Source: Amycolatopsis acidicola (GTDB lineage Bacteria; Actinomycetota; Actinomycetes; Mycobacteriales; Pseudonocardiaceae). Taken from it: 64,000 bases of DNA. Position numbers and translations under genes: made by a program. Below, in pieces: positions 23,114 to 31,832 of the stretch; within the stretch, counting starts at the first letter, position 1; each line of letters opens with the position of its first letter. The notes under the pieces were generated by a model that saw nothing but the letters and a program-made list of their open reading frames with translations, did not search any database and had not been told where the DNA came from. The stretch is from assembly GCF_007713735.2 (NCBI RefSeq), contig NZ_VMNW02000004.1, positions 148,783 to 212,782 of the forward strand, read 5' to 3'.

Positions 23114-25921
23114 TCAGGCGTTGCCGGAGTCCGACAGCTGCGGGCCCGCGGCCGACACGTCGTGGATGCGGTACTTCTTCGTCGCCTCCACGACCTTCGA
23201 CTGCTCGACCTCGCCGCGGCGGGCCAGCGCCGTCAGCGTCGCCACCGTGATCGACTCGGCGTCCACCAGGAAGTGCCGCCGCGCGGCCGGGCGCGTGTCG
23301 GAGAAACCGAACCCGTCCGTGCCGAGGGTGACCATGTCGGCGGGCACCCACGGGCGGATCATGTCCGGCACCGCGCGCATCCAGTCCGACACCGCCACGA
23401 CCGGGCCGGCCTGGCCCTGCAGCGCCTGCGTGACGTACGGGACGCGCGGGTCGGCCTCGGGGTTGAGCAGGTTCTCCCGGTCGACCTCGACGGCCTCGCG
23501 GCGCAGCTCGCCCCACGACGTGGCCGACCAGACAGCGGCGCGTACGCCCCACTCCTCGGCCAAGAGCTTCTGCGCCTTCAGCGCGTCCGGCATCGTGACG
23601 CCCGAGACGAGGATCTGCGCCTCCGGGCCACCGCCGCCCGGTGCCTCGGCGTACCGGTACAGGCCCTTGAGCAGCCCGGCCACGTCGACGTTGTCCGGCT
23701 CGGCGGGCTGCTGGTACGGCTCGTTGTAGATCGTGACGTAGTAGAAGATGTTCTCGCCGTTGCCGTCCGGGCCGCCTTCGCCGTACATGCGGCGCAGCCC
23801 TTCCTTGACGATGTGCGCGATCTCGAACGACCACGCCGGGTCGTACGCCACCACGGCCGGGTTCGTCGCCGCCAGCAGCAGCGAATGCCCGTCCGCGTGC
23901 TGCAGGCCCTCACCGGTCAGCGTGGTGCGGCCCGCGGTGGCGCCCAGCACGAACCCGCGCGCCATCTGGTCCGCCGCCGCATACAGGCCGTCGCCGGTGC
24001 GCTGGAAACCGAACATCGAATAGAAGATGTAGATCGGGATCATCGGCTCGCCGTGCGTGGCGTACGACGTGCCCACAGCCGTGAACGACGCCGTGGAACC
24101 GGCCTCGTTGATGCCCTCGTGCAGCAGCTGGCCCTGTTCGGACTCCTTGTACGCCAGCATCAGGTTGGCGTCGACCGAGGTGTAGCTCTGCCCGTGCGGG
24201 TTGTAGATCTTGGCCGTCGGGAACATCGAGTCGAGGCCGAAGGTGCGCGCCTCGTCCGGGATGATCGGCACGATCCGCGCGCCGATCTCCTTGTCCTTGG
24301 CGAGCTCCCGGATCAGCCGGACGAAGGCCATCGTGGTGGCGACCTCCTGCTTGCCCGAGCCCTTCCGGACCGCCTCGTAAACCTTGTCGCCCGGCAGCAC
24401 CAGCGGCTTGGCCCGGCCCGCGCGGCGTTCCGGCAGGAACCCGCCCAGCGCGCGCCGCCGGCCGACCATGTACTCGATCTCGGGCGAGCTCTGCCCTGGG
24501 TGGTAGTACGGCGGCAGCTTCGGGTTCTCCTCCAGCTGCGCGTCGCTGATCGGGATGCGCTGCGAATCGCGGAAGAGCTTCAGGTCGTCGAGCGTGAGCT
24601 TCTTCATCTGGTGCGTGGCGTTGCGGCCCTCGAACGCCGGGCCGAGGCCGTAGCCCTTGATGGTGTGGGCGAGGATCACGGTCGGCTGGCCGTGGTGTTC
24701 CATCGCCGCCTTGTACGCCGCGTACACCTTGCGGTAGTCGTGGCCACCGCGCTTGAGGTTCCAGATGTCGGCGTCGGTGAGGTCCTTGACCAGCTCCTTC
24801 GTGCGCGGGTCACGGCCGAAGAAGTGCTCGCGGACGAAGGCGCCGTCGTTGGCCTTGTAGGTCTGGTAGTCGCCGTCCGGGGTGACGTTCATCAGGTTGA
24901 CGAGCGCGCCGTCGCGGTCGGCGTGCAGCAGCGCGTCCCACTCGCGGCCCCAGATGACCTTGATCACGTTCCAGCCCGCGCCGCGGAAGTACGCCTCGAG
25001 CTCCTGGATGATCTTGCCGTTGCCGCGGACCGGCCCGTCGAGGCGCTGCAGGTTGCAGTTGATGACGAAGGTCAGGTTGTCGAGACCCTCACCGGCCGCC
25101 ACGTGGATCAGCCCGCGGGACTCGGCCTCGTCCATCTCGCCGTCGCCGAGGAACGCCCAGACGTGCTGGTCGTTGGTGTCCTTGATGCCGCGGTCACGCA
25201 GGTAGCGGTTGAACCGCGCCTGGTAGATGGCGTTCATCGGGCCGAGCCCCATCGAGACCGTGGGGTTCTCCCAGAACTCCGGCATCAGCCGCGGGTGCGG
25301 ATACGACGGCAGGCCGCCGCCGGCGCCCGCGTGGCTGTATTCCTGGCGGAAGCCGTCGAGCTGCTGCTCGCTCAGCCTGCCCTCGAGGAACGCGCGCGCG
25401 TACATACCGGGGGAGGCGTGGCCCTGGAAGAAGACCTGGTCACCGCCGCCGGAGTGGTCCTTGCCGCGGAAGAAGTGGTTGAAGCCGACTTCGTACAGCG
25501 CCGCCGAGGAGGCGTAGGTGGAGATGTGGCCGCCGACGCCAACGCCCGGCCGCTGCGCGCGGTGCACCATGATCGCCGCGTTCCAGCGGATGTAGGCGCG
25601 GTAGCGGCGCTCCAGTTCCTCGTCGCCGGGGAACCACGGCTCGTTCTCGGTGGGGATGGTGTTCACGAAGTCCGTGGCGGTCAGCGGCGGTACGCCGATG
25701 TTGCGCTCACGGGCACGTTCCAGGATCCGCAACATCAGGTAGCGGGCGCGCTGCTTTCCGCCGCGGGCCAGCGCCTCGTCGAAGGAGTCCAGCCATTCGG
25801 CGGTCTCCTCCGGGTCGATGTCGGGCAGGTGCGCCGCCAATCCGTCACGGATCACGCGCACCCGCGCCGGCGCCTGCGGGCTGCCGGCACCGCTCGCGGC
25901 CTGGTCGTTCTGGGGGGCCAA
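23114..25921 (-). CDS. aceE: Pyruvate dehydrogenase E1 component (homodimeric AceE)
   Basis: A 935-aa thiamine-diphosphate enzyme that decarboxylates pyruvate and acetylates the lipoyl domain of E2, the entry to acetyl-CoA. The ThDP-binding motif is visible as [16 protein letters not shown] ending in NLTFVINCN. Other hallmarks are [40 protein letters not shown] and the central [20 protein letters not shown]. The start is TTG 25921 with GAGGAGA five bases upstream, giving [11 protein letters not shown]2 and E3 are not encoded nearby. Its proximity to the fab operon parallels Rv2241 beside fasR-fabD in M. tuberculosis, here separated by map, pnuC and the lactate genes. Confidence 0.96.
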   Translation of the reverse strand: MAPQNDQAASGAGSPQAPARVRVIRDGLAAHLPDIDPEETAEWLDSFDEALARGGKQRARYLMLRILERARERNIGVPPLTATDFVNTIPTENEPWFPGDEELERRYRAYIRWNAAIMVHRAQRPGVGVGGHISTYASSAALYEVGFNHFFRGKDHSGGGDQVFFQGHASPGMYARAFLEGRLSEQQLDGFRQEYSHAGAGGGLPSYPHPRLMPEFWENPTVSMGLGPMNAIYQARFNRYLRDRGIKDTNDQHVWAFLGDGEMDEAESRGLIHVAAGEGLDNLTFVINCNLQRLDGPVRGNGKIIQELEAYFRGAGWNVIKVIWGREWDALLHADRDGALVNLMNVTPDGDYQTYKANDGAFVREHFFGRDPRTKELVKDLTDADIWNLKRGGHDYRKVYAAYKAAMEHHGQPTVILAHTIKGYGLGPAFEGRNATHQMKKLTLDDLKLFRDSQRIPISDAQLEENPKLPPYYHPGQSSPEIEYMVGRRRALGGFLPERRAGRAKPLVLPGDKVYEAVRKGSGKQEVATTMAFVRLIRELAKDKEIGARIVPIIPDEARTFGLDSMFPTAKIYNPHGQSYTSVDANLMLAYKESEQGQLLHEGINEAGSTASFTAVGTSYATHGEPMIPIYIFYSMFGFQRTGDGLYAAADQMARGFVLGATAGRTTLTGEGLQHADGHSLLLAATNPAVVAYDPAWSFEIAHIVKEGLRRMYGEGGPDGNGENIFYYVTIYNEPYQQPAEPDNVDVAGLLKGLYRYAEAPGGGGPEAQILVSGVTMPDALKAQKLLAEEWGVRAAVWSATSWGELRREAVEVDRENLLNPEADPRVPYVTQALQGQAGPVVAVSDWMRAVPDMIRPWVPADMVTLGTDGFGFSDTRPAARRHFLVDAESITVATLTALARRGEVEQSKVVEATKKYRIHDVSAAGPQLSDSGNA

Positions 25922-26297
25922 GGGATCTCCTCGCCGGTTGTTTTCGCCTAGCCGGGCACGCGCTCCACGGCACGTGCTCTGCCTGACATCGTCGTCTCTT
26001 TCCGGGCCCGCGTCATCGCTACTCGGCGGTAACGTCTGCCCACCTCACAGGGGGAATCCGCCTCCTGCAGACGCGCACGCGCGCGCGAGGCATCATCCAC
26101 CTTAAGGCAGCGTCGCCGTGACCGTGGCGAACCGGGTCGCGGAAGGGGCACGTAGCCTCCTACCCTTGCGAAACGACTTGGCAGAGATCCGGTGTGGACG
26201 GTTGCGCCGCGGCCCGCGGGCGTGTTCGCTAGCCCCATCCGTGTATCCGAGTGACCGGACCCGCCGGTCACCCGTTTTAGTTGGAGGAGTGAAAGCA
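25922..26297. other. Divergent intergenic region, aceE / DUF3052
   Basis: A 376-bp gene-free stretch between two divergent genes. It holds the aceE ribosome site (GAGGAGA, - strand), a 17-bp alternating purine-pyrimidine tract at 26071-26087, and a hairpin with T-tract at 26251-26277. It presumably contains both promoters; no reliable -35/-10 pair was identified. Confidence 0.6.
26251..26278 (+). promoter_or_regulatory. Terminator-like leader hairpin before DUF3052 gene
   Basis: GTGACCGG (26251-26258) pairs with CCGGTCAC (26264-26271) over a 5-nt loop and is followed by CCGTTTT. It ends only a few bases before the ribosome site GGAGG of the next gene. A hairpin-plus-T-tract in a leader may act as an attenuator, or may end a transcript entering from upstream. 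Confidence 0.45.
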
Positions 26298-26729
26298 GTG
26301 GTCGCCGCTGGAGACGCTGACAAGGGCAGCGTCGCCGAGAGGCTTGGGATCAAGCCGGACATGGTGGTTCAGGAGATCGGCTGGGACGAGGACGTCGACG
26401 ACGACCTCCGCGCGGCGATCGAGGAACATATCGGCGGCGATCTCCTCGACGAGGACGCCGACGAGGTCATCGACGTCGTGCTGCTGTGGTGGCGGGAGGG
26501 CGATGGTGACCTGGTCGACGCGATCATGGACGCGCGCGCCCCGCTCGACGAGAGCGGCGTGATCTGGGTGCTGACCCCGAAGACCGGGCAGCCAGGGCAC
26601 GTCGAGCCGAGCGAGATCGCCGAGGCCGTGCCCACCGTCGGACTCGCACAGACGTCGAACGCGAGCGTCGGGGCGAACTGGGCGGGTACCAAGCTGGTCT
26701 CCCCCAAGTCGACGAAATCCAAGCGCTGA
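26298..26729 (+). CDS. DUF3052 family protein
   Basis: A 143-aa acidic cytoplasmic protein with the family N-terminus GSVAERLGIKPDMVVQEIGW, a central DEVIDVVLLWWREGDGDLVD and IWVLTPKTGQPGHVEPSEI. The C-terminus becomes basic (PKSTKSKR). Family function is unknown. The gene lies between aceE and ahpE, exactly as Rv2239c does in M. tuberculosis. Start GTG 26298 has GGAGG ten bases upstream; an in-frame GTG at 26289 is too close to that site. Confidence 0.88.
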   Translation: MVAAGDADKGSVAERLGIKPDMVVQEIGWDEDVDDDLRAAIEEHIGGDLLDEDADEVIDVVLLWWREGDGDLVDAIMDARAPLDESGVIWVLTPKTGQPGHVEPSEIAEAVPTVGLAQTSNASVGANWAGTKLVSPKSTKSKR

Positions 26730-26790
26730 ACGGCCGCACGCTAAGGTTGGCTTGCAGACGTAACGCGCGACGTGGGAGAGGTGCCAAGCT

Positions 26791-27255
26791 ATGGCGGTCG
26801 AGGTCGGTTCCCAGGCCCCTGACTTCACGCTCAACGACTTCAACAAGCAGCAGGTCACGCTGTCGTCCTTCCGGGGCGACAAGCCGGTGCTGCTGGTGTT
26901 CTACCCGTTCGCATTCAGCGGGATCTGCACCGGCGAGCTCTGCCAGCTGCGCGATGAGTTCGCGGAGTACGACGGACAGGGAGTGCAGGTCCTCGGGGTT
27001 TCGGTGGACACGCCGTTCTCCCTCAAGGCGTGGGCCGAGCAGCAGGGGTACCAGTTCCCGCTGCTGTCGGACTTCTGGCCGCACGGTGAGGTCGCGAAGA
27101 AGTACGGCGTGTTCAACGAAGACGCCGGGCTCGCGGTTCGTGGCACCTTCCTGATCGACAAGGACGGCGTGGTCCGCTACGCCGAGGTCAACCAGCCCGG
27201 TGAGGCTCGTGACCAGTCCTCGTGGAAGAAGGCCGTGTCGGAGCTGCCCGCCTGA
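26791..27255 (+). CDS. ahpE: AhpE-type peroxiredoxin
   Basis: A 154-aa thiol peroxidase that reduces hydroperoxides and peroxynitrite. The peroxidatic Cys46 is in the PxxxSxxC motif of FYPFAFSGICTGELCQLRD. AVRGTFLIDKDGVVRY is the conserved peroxiredoxin C-terminal strand with its Arg. M. tuberculosis AhpE is a 1-Cys enzyme; here a second Cys (Cys51) five residues on raises the possibility of an intramolecular disulfide. ATG 26791 lies 61 nt after DUF3052, likely the same transcript, which ends at the hairpin at 27267. Confidence 0.93.
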   Translation: MAVEVGSQAPDFTLNDFNKQQVTLSSFRGDKPVLLVFYPFAFSGICTGELCQLRDEFAEYDGQGVQVLGVSVDTPFSLKAWAEQQGYQFPLLSDFWPHGEVAKKYGVFNEDAGLAVRGTFLIDKDGVVRYAEVNQPGEARDQSSWKKAVSELPA

Positions 27256-27266
27256 TTTTCTTCCCG

Positions 27267-27294
27267 CCGGTGGTGCCGTCCGCGGCACCACCGG
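27267..27294 (+). terminator. Terminator of ahpE
   Basis: A perfect 12-bp stem: CCGGTGGTGCCG (27267-27278) with CGGCACCACCGG (27283-27294), loop TCCG. It isolates ahpE from the tRNA that begins five bases later. Confidence 0.85.
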
Positions 27295-27298
27295 CCCG

Positions 27299-27370
27299 GG
27301 GCGCATAGCTCAGCGGAAGAGCACTTGCCTTACAAGCAAGGGGTCGCAGGTTCGAACCCTGCTGCGCCCA
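27299..27370 (+). tRNA. tRNA-Val (anticodon UAC)
   Basis: A complete 72-nt cloverleaf. The acceptor stem is GGGCGCA/TGCGCCC with discriminator A at 27370. The D-stem is GCTC/GAGC, the anticodon stem CTTGC/GCAAG with loop CTTACAA (anticodon TAC at 27331-27333), and the T-arm GCAGG-TTCGAAC-CCTGC. CCA is not encoded. It reads GUA, a rare codon in this GC-rich genome. Confidence 0.97.
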
Positions 27371-27381
27371 CTTATTTCTTT

Positions 27382-27399
27382 GGCCTGTGCGAACAGGCC
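27382..27399 (+). terminator. Terminator of tRNA-Val
   Basis: GGCCTGT (27382-27388) pairs with ACAGGCC (27393-27399), loop GCGA, 12 nt after the tRNA end. Confidence 0.75.
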
Positions 27400-27409
27400 G
27401 GTAGCCGTG

Positions 27410-27631
27410 TTATCCGGTCGAGCCGCGTCCTGGTCGAGTCGGCCGGCGGCAGTCGTGCTTACGGGCGGCGACGAGCCCTGACGCGGCGAGTGCCGCGCTG
27501 ACCTTCTGGACGTGGCCGGGGCCGCCGCTGTCGTACACCTTCGTCAGGAACCGCAGGGTGATCCAGGTGACGCGGAAACGGAACCCCCAGGCGCCCGTGA
27601 CGGTGACGACCACTGTCTCGATCATCGGCAC
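27410..27631 (-). CDS. Small hypothetical protein beside the tRNA
   Basis: A 73-aa open frame with GTG 27631 preceded at good spacing by GGGGAG (ATG 27625 is an alternative). The product has a beta-rich N-terminus (MIETVVVTVTGAWGFRFRVT), a helical centre (GGPGHVQKVSAALAASGLVA) and a basic tail. No family recognised. It lies between the tRNA terminator and the sigma-like genes, in a 435-bp stretch otherwise without genes, and is kept at low confidence because ribosome site and composition look real. Confidence 0.4.
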   Translation of the reverse strand: MPMIETVVVTVTGAWGFRFRVTWITLRFLTKVYDSGGPGHVQKVSAALAASGLVAARKHDCRRPTRPGRGSTG

Positions 27632-27805
27632 TTTGCTTTCTCCCCAGGCGCCCCGGGTGGGGCGCGGTGATGGTGACGATGTCTGGTACGCGAGTTGTCG
27701 GCGGAACCGCACGGGCCACCGCGTCCGAAAAAATCACTGGGAAACTTGGGGTTGGCGCGTGCGCTTCGCGACCCGGGCGCACTAGCAGGGATTATCGCTG
27801 CGCTC

Positions 27806-28690
27806 ATGGCACAGCAGGTCCCCAACTCAGCGGAAGGTATCGGGCCGATGATCCGTCACGGAGCATCCGCAGTCGGCGAAAGCCGGCGAGGGGCACTCAC
27901 GTGGACCGAATCGCCTGGTAACGCCGCTAAAACCGGGCGGCGGGACGATATCGACGAAGCGGACGACGACCACGACAGAGTGCCCAACGTCGACGCGGAC
28001 GTGCTGTGGACCGAGATGGGGCTGGACCGGCGTGACCATGACATCCAGTTGCGGGACACCCTGGAGGCCGAAGGATTCGCCGGGCCGGCCTGGAAAACCT
28101 TCGCAGAGGAGCTCGCGGCCTACGGACTGGCGGTGCTCTACGGGTGGATGCGCAGCGGGTACATCCGGGCCAACTGCGCGCAGCGCGGGATCAGGCTCGA
28201 ACGCCCCCTGCATTGGACCGAGCAGGACTGGGAAGACCTGACCAACACCACTGTCCTCGACGCCATCATCAAGTTCCGCGACCACGCCCTGATCGCCGGG
28301 AAATGGGACCCGACCCGCAACGCGAGCCTGAAGACCTTCTTCATCGGCCGCTGCATCTACTGCTTCGCCAACGCTTACCGGCCATGGCTTACCCACCAAG
28401 GCCGCTTCCCCCTGACGGACGGGGACAAAATCGTGGAACTGGCCCAGCGAGGCGGGCACAGCCCCGTGACCCCCGAAGCCCGGGTCCTGAGCGACTTCGA
28501 GGTTGCCGAGGCACTGCGGCCACTCGATCCCGTGACCCGGTCCGCGGTACAGCTGCAAGCCCAGGGGTACAGCCACAACGAGATCGCCGAAATCCTTGGC
28601 ACGACACCGGACTCGGTCCGCGGCGTGCTCACGAGGCAACGCAAACGCGGACGTTCACGCAAGGAATCCGATGGGAGGGGCCATGGCTGA
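27806..28690 (+). CDS. Sigma-70-like regulator with divergent region 2 and region 4
   Basis: A 294-aa protein. The N-terminal 65 residues are low-complexity and acidic. Residues about 141-195 (DLTNTTVLDAIIKFRDHALI, GKWDPTRNASLKTFFIGRCI, then FANAYRPWL) resemble sigma region 2. The C-terminus (about 240-285) is a sigma region 4 helix-turn-helix (QAQGYSHNEIAEILGTTPDSVRG). The tail is Arg/Lys-rich. It overlaps the following SigD/ShbA-like gene by 8 nt, so both are translated together. It may be an ECF-like sigma factor or a sigma-derived partner. ATG 27806 was chosen; 27848 and 27695 are alternatives. Confidence 0.65.
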   Translation: MAQQVPNSAEGIGPMIRHGASAVGESRRGALTWTESPGNAAKTGRRDDIDEADDDHDRVPNVDADVLWTEMGLDRRDHDIQLRDTLEAEGFAGPAWKTFAEELAAYGLAVLYGWMRSGYIRANCAQRGIRLERPLHWTEQDWEDLTNTTVLDAIIKFRDHALIAGKWDPTRNASLKTFFIGRCIYCFANAYRPWLTHQGRFPLTDGDKIVELAQRGGHSPVTPEARVLSDFEVAEALRPLDPVTRSAVQLQAQGYSHNEIAEILGTTPDSVRGVLTRQRKRGRSRKESDGRGHG

Positions 28691-29522
28691 ACACGGCAAG
28701 GCGACCGCCGGGACCGAGCACATGAACAGGATGGTCAACGCCTCCACGTTCGGCACTCGCGGAGCCAGCGAACTGCGCCGGCGCACACCCCGCGAATCGG
28801 CCGCCGCATTGGTGGAACGGGTCGACGCCGTCGCGCCCGCGATACCCGCCGCTCGTCATACGGCGCCGGAATCCACCGCGCCGCAAACGTTTCCGCGTTG
28901 GCCCGTCTTCCGGCTCACCAAAGAGGAACTCGATCCACTTGTAGCGGACGCGGCGACCGGGGACCCGGCCGCCGTCGCCCGGCTGATCTCCATGATCACG
29001 CCCGTGGCGGTGCGGTACTGCCGTGCGCGGCTCGGCGGCCGGGATCTGTCGTACCTGGCTGCCGACGATGTCGCCCAGGAGGTCTGCCTCGCCGTGCTCC
29101 ACGCGCTGCCGAACTACCAAGACCGCGGTGGATCCTTTCTGTACCTCGTGCACGCCATCGCGTCGAACAAGGTCGCCGACGCCTACCGGCTTGTCGCGCG
29201 AGACCGCGCCGAGCCCGTCGCCGAACTACCCGACCGGGCACCGGGTTCCGACCACCACGAACCCGAGCGCCACTTTCTCGACGGGGACCTCGGTAACCGA
29301 CTGTCCGAGCTGCTCGCGCGACTGCCGCCCCTGCACCAAGAAATCCTGACACTGCGGCTGCTCGTCGGCCTGAGCGCGAACGAGACGGCCGAAGCGCTGA
29401 ACATCTCCGCCGGCAACGTCAGGGTCACGCAACACCGCGCGCTGTCGAAACTCCGGAACATGATCACGCGCGATGGCGGCATCATCGATCACCGTCATGC
29501 TCGGCGGCGCAACGCGACGTGA
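28683..29522 (+). CDS. RNA polymerase sigma factor, SigD/ShbA-like
   Basis: A 279-aa sigma factor. After a basic, disordered N-terminus (about 75 aa), region 2 reads LAADDVAQEVCLAVLHALPNY and FLYLVHAIASNKVADAYRLV with RDRAEPVAELPD next, the pattern of mycobacterial SigD and Streptomyces ShbA. Region 4 is LPPLHQEILTLRLLVGLSAN followed by ETAEALNISAGNVRVTQHRAL. It starts at ATG 28683 inside the end of the previous sigma-like gene (ATGGCTGA overlap). No anti-sigma gene follows; the next gene is convergent. The long N-terminal extension is longer than in typical SigD. Confidence 0.85.
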   Translation: MAEHGKATAGTEHMNRMVNASTFGTRGASELRRRTPRESAAALVERVDAVAPAIPAARHTAPESTAPQTFPRWPVFRLTKEELDPLVADAATGDPAAVARLISMITPVAVRYCRARLGGRDLSYLAADDVAQEVCLAVLHALPNYQDRGGSFLYLVHAIASNKVADAYRLVARDRAEPVAELPDRAPGSDHHEPERHFLDGDLGNRLSELLARLPPLHQEILTLRLLVGLSANETAEALNISAGNVRVTQHRALSKLRNMITRDGGIIDHRHARRRNAT

Positions 29523-29546
29523 CCCACGCGGACCGGGACCACAGGG

Positions 29547-30320
29547 TCACGGAGAACTTCGATCCGTCGCCATTGTTCGGGCGCCAACGTTCTTCCCGGC
29601 CAGGGCGCGTGGCCAGTGGGTCCACGTCTTGGCCGGGTCGGGCGGCCGGAAGGGGCCATGTTTGCTGGTGGTCTTTCCGAGGCCTACCAAGCCTTCCGCG
29701 GCCGCGACGGCGCAGGCGACGCCGTCGAGCACCGGCACCCCGAGCACGTCCTCCAAGCGCCGGTCCAGACCCGCGAAGCCGGCGCAGCCGAGTACGACCG
29801 AATCCGCCCCGAGGTCGAGTAACGCGCGGCCCGTTTCGACGAGTGCGTCGAGGGTGAGTTCGTTGTCCTGGTGGATCCCGAGGACCGGTACCCGCGTGGC
29901 GAGGACGCCGGCGCAGCGCGACCACAGGCCGGCGCCGCGCAGGCTGTCTTCGATACCGGCCGTCGCGGCCGGCGCGGTGGTCGCGACACCGAACCGGTGC
30001 GACACCAGGCACGCGAACTGCGCCGACGCCTCGGTGATGTCGACCACCGGCACTTCGAGCACCTGCCGCATACCTTCCCGCCCGTGTTCCCCGTACCCGG
30101 CCATGACCACCGCGTCGAACGGGCCGTCATAGGTGAGCACCGTGTCGAGCACGGCGGCGGCGGTGACGAAGCTTTCGTAGAAGCCCTCGGCGGATTCGGG
30201 GCCCCACGCGGGTTCGATCGCCACGATCTCGGTTCCCTCGCGCGCGGCGGCCATCGCATTCGCTTCGATCACCCTGGTGATCTCGCGCGAGGTATTGCAG
30301 TTGACGACGAGAAAGCGCAT
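29547..30320 (-). CDS. Asp/Glu/hydantoin (allantoin) racemase family protein
   Basis: A 257-aa protein of the HpxA/hydantoin racemase family: LVVNCNTSREITRVIEANAM at the start, EIVAIEPAWGPESAEGFYES, and the second active-site Cys in DSVVLGCAGFAGLD. The first catalytic position, normally Cys in an ACF(G/S)DPG-type segment, reads VVMAGYGEHGREG, with Gly instead of Cys. Two-base racemisation would therefore need another base, or the enzyme may be a one-Cys relative such as a decarboxylase. The location beside an MFS carrier and within 7 kb of allantoinase suggests a ureide or hydantoin substrate. Start ATG 30320. Confidence 0.78.
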   Translation of the reverse strand: MRFLVVNCNTSREITRVIEANAMAAAREGTEIVAIEPAWGPESAEGFYESFVTAAAVLDTVLTYDGPFDAVVMAGYGEHGREGMRQVLEVPVVDITEASAQFACLVSHRFGVATTAPAATAGIEDSLRGAGLWSRCAGVLATRVPVLGIHQDNELTLDALVETGRALLDLGADSVVLGCAGFAGLDRRLEDVLGVPVLDGVACAVAAAEGLVGLGKTTSKHGPFRPPDPAKTWTHWPRALAGKNVGARTMATDRSSP

Positions 30321-30334
30321 TCTCCAGCCCCTTC

Positions 30335-31792
30335 TCACGCGGCGAGCGCCGGAACACGCTCCGGGTTGAGGTCTTCGAGCGAGCGGTTGTGGGTCTCGGG
30401 AGCGCAGACCGCCGACACGCCCAGCACGACGTACATCGCCGCGAGCATCACGAAGACACCGGCGATGCCGCCCGCGGCGAAGAGGGCGACGGCCAGCAGT
30501 GGCATGACAGCACCGGAGACGTTCCCGATGCCGTTGACGACCGACGTGCCGAGTGCGCGCACGCGAGTCGGGTAGAGCTCCGGAGACCACGCGGCAAGGG
30601 TGGTGTTGAGCAGGAGCGCGAAGAACTGGAACACGGCGCCGAGAATCAGGATCAGCGCGACGCCGTGGGCAAACAGCGCGAACGCGACGGCGGCGGCGCA
30701 GCCGAGGACGGCGGCCGGGAGAACGACGGTCTTGCGTGGGGCCCGTCCGGCGAGGAACGCGGAAGCGCAGGCGCCGAGCAGGCTGCCGACGTTCATGACC
30801 ATCGTGTACGCCAGGCTGCTGGTGACGCTGTAGCCCTGCGCGACGAGGATCGACGGCATCAGCACGAGCAGGGTGACCTGTGCGCCGAAGGACATCCAGG
30901 ACGCGAGGCCGATGGCCGTGGTGCGGCGCAGCGAGGCCGGGGTGGCCAGTTCGCGCAGAGGGACACGTTCCCCCGCGGTAGCCGGAATGTCCTTTGTGGA
31001 CAGATAAGGCGTGGACCCGGCCGGGCGGCGGCGAAGGCTGCCAGACGCCAGGACAGTGAGGGCGGCGTTCGCTTCGTCGACGCGGCCTTGCGCGAGCAGG
31101 AACCGCGGCGATTCCGGGAGATAGCGGCGGAAGACCACGACGAGCAGCGCGGGCAGTGCCAGCAGGACGAACAGCCAGCGCCAGCTCAGCGAAGGTCCGC
31201 CGAGCACGTCACCGAGCGGCCCGAGCACCAGAAGGAACAGGCCGAAGGCGACGAAGTTCCCGACGCCACCGGATCCGATGTTGAGCGAAGCGGCCACCCT
31301 GCCGCGGAAACGGGTGGCGACCATTTCCGAGAGCAGGGCGAGCCCCACGGTGAACTCCCCGCCCAGCCCGACTCCGACGATGAACCGGCTCAGGTGCAGG
31401 ATTTCCGGGTTGGGCGCCACCGCGCTCAGGATCCCGCCGAGGGTGTAGAGCAGCAGGTTCAGGCTCAGCGCGAAGCGGCGGCCCCTGCGGTCGGCGAGGT
31501 AGCCGGTGGTCAGGCGCCCGACGAGGCCGCCGATCGTGGTCACGGTGTTGAGCAGGGCCAGCGCGCCGGTGTCCATCCCGAAACTGGCCTTGAGTCCTTC
31601 CCCGATGGCGCCGGTGGCGTCCTGTTCGAGCGCGTCGAAGAACATGCCCGCGAGCACCAGCGCCACCACGCCCGCGTGGGCCTTGGTGAAGCCGATGCGG
31701 TCGAGCGCGGCGGCGAGCCCGCTGCCGCTGGTGTCCACTTCGGACGGTGGTGCGCCGGTGACTGTCTCATTCGCTGGCTGGGTGTGGTCCAT
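30335..31792 (-). CDS. MFS transporter (ureide/organic acid type)
   Basis: A 485-aa 12-helix major facilitator. The loop 2-3 signature GYLADRRGRRFALSLNLLLY, the FIVGVGLGGEFTVG segment and SPELYPTRVRALGTS are of the sugar/metabolite-porter superfamily branch. It is clearly paralogous to the MFS gene at 35765 (shared AGMFFD.LEQ, NLLLYTLGG and NIGSGGVGNF segments). It ends 14 nt before the racemase start, so the two form an operon. A perfect TTGGTATACCAA palindrome 29 bp upstream of its ATG suggests repression by a GntR regulator of this cluster. The substrate is inferred only from context. Confidence 0.88.
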   Translation of the reverse strand: MDHTQPANETVTGAPPSEVDTSGSGLAAALDRIGFTKAHAGVVALVLAGMFFDALEQDATGAIGEGLKASFGMDTGALALLNTVTTIGGLVGRLTTGYLADRRGRRFALSLNLLLYTLGGILSAVAPNPEILHLSRFIVGVGLGGEFTVGLALLSEMVATRFRGRVAASLNIGSGGVGNFVAFGLFLLVLGPLGDVLGGPSLSWRWLFVLLALPALLVVVFRRYLPESPRFLLAQGRVDEANAALTVLASGSLRRRPAGSTPYLSTKDIPATAGERVPLRELATPASLRRTTAIGLASWMSFGAQVTLLVLMPSILVAQGYSVTSSLAYTMVMNVGSLLGACASAFLAGRAPRKTVVLPAAVLGCAAAVAFALFAHGVALILILGAVFQFFALLLNTTLAAWSPELYPTRVRALGTSVVNGIGNVSGAVMPLLAVALFAAGGIAGVFVMLAAMYVVLGVSAVCAPETHNRSLEDLNPERVPALAA

Positions 31793-31820
31793 GCCTGACC
31801 TCCGGGAAACGGCGAGGCAT

Positions 31821-31832
31821 TTGGTATACCAA
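31821..31832. promoter_or_regulatory. GntR(FCD)-type operator before MFS/racemase operon
   Basis: TTGGTATACCAA is a perfect 12-bp palindrome with the T-N-GTATAC-N-A core typical of FadR/FCD-type GntR sites. It is 29 bp upstream of the MFS start codon. Confidence 0.6.

Noticed and set aside
26071..26087. 17-bp alternating purine-pyrimidine tract as a Z-DNA element
   Set aside because: Short tracts like this are expected by chance at this GC content and nothing else supports a role.
27299..29522. Integrative element in tRNA-Val
   Set aside because: There is no integrase, replication or transfer gene, and no second copy of the tRNA 3' end was found downstream. The sigma-like genes alone are not evidence of an element.
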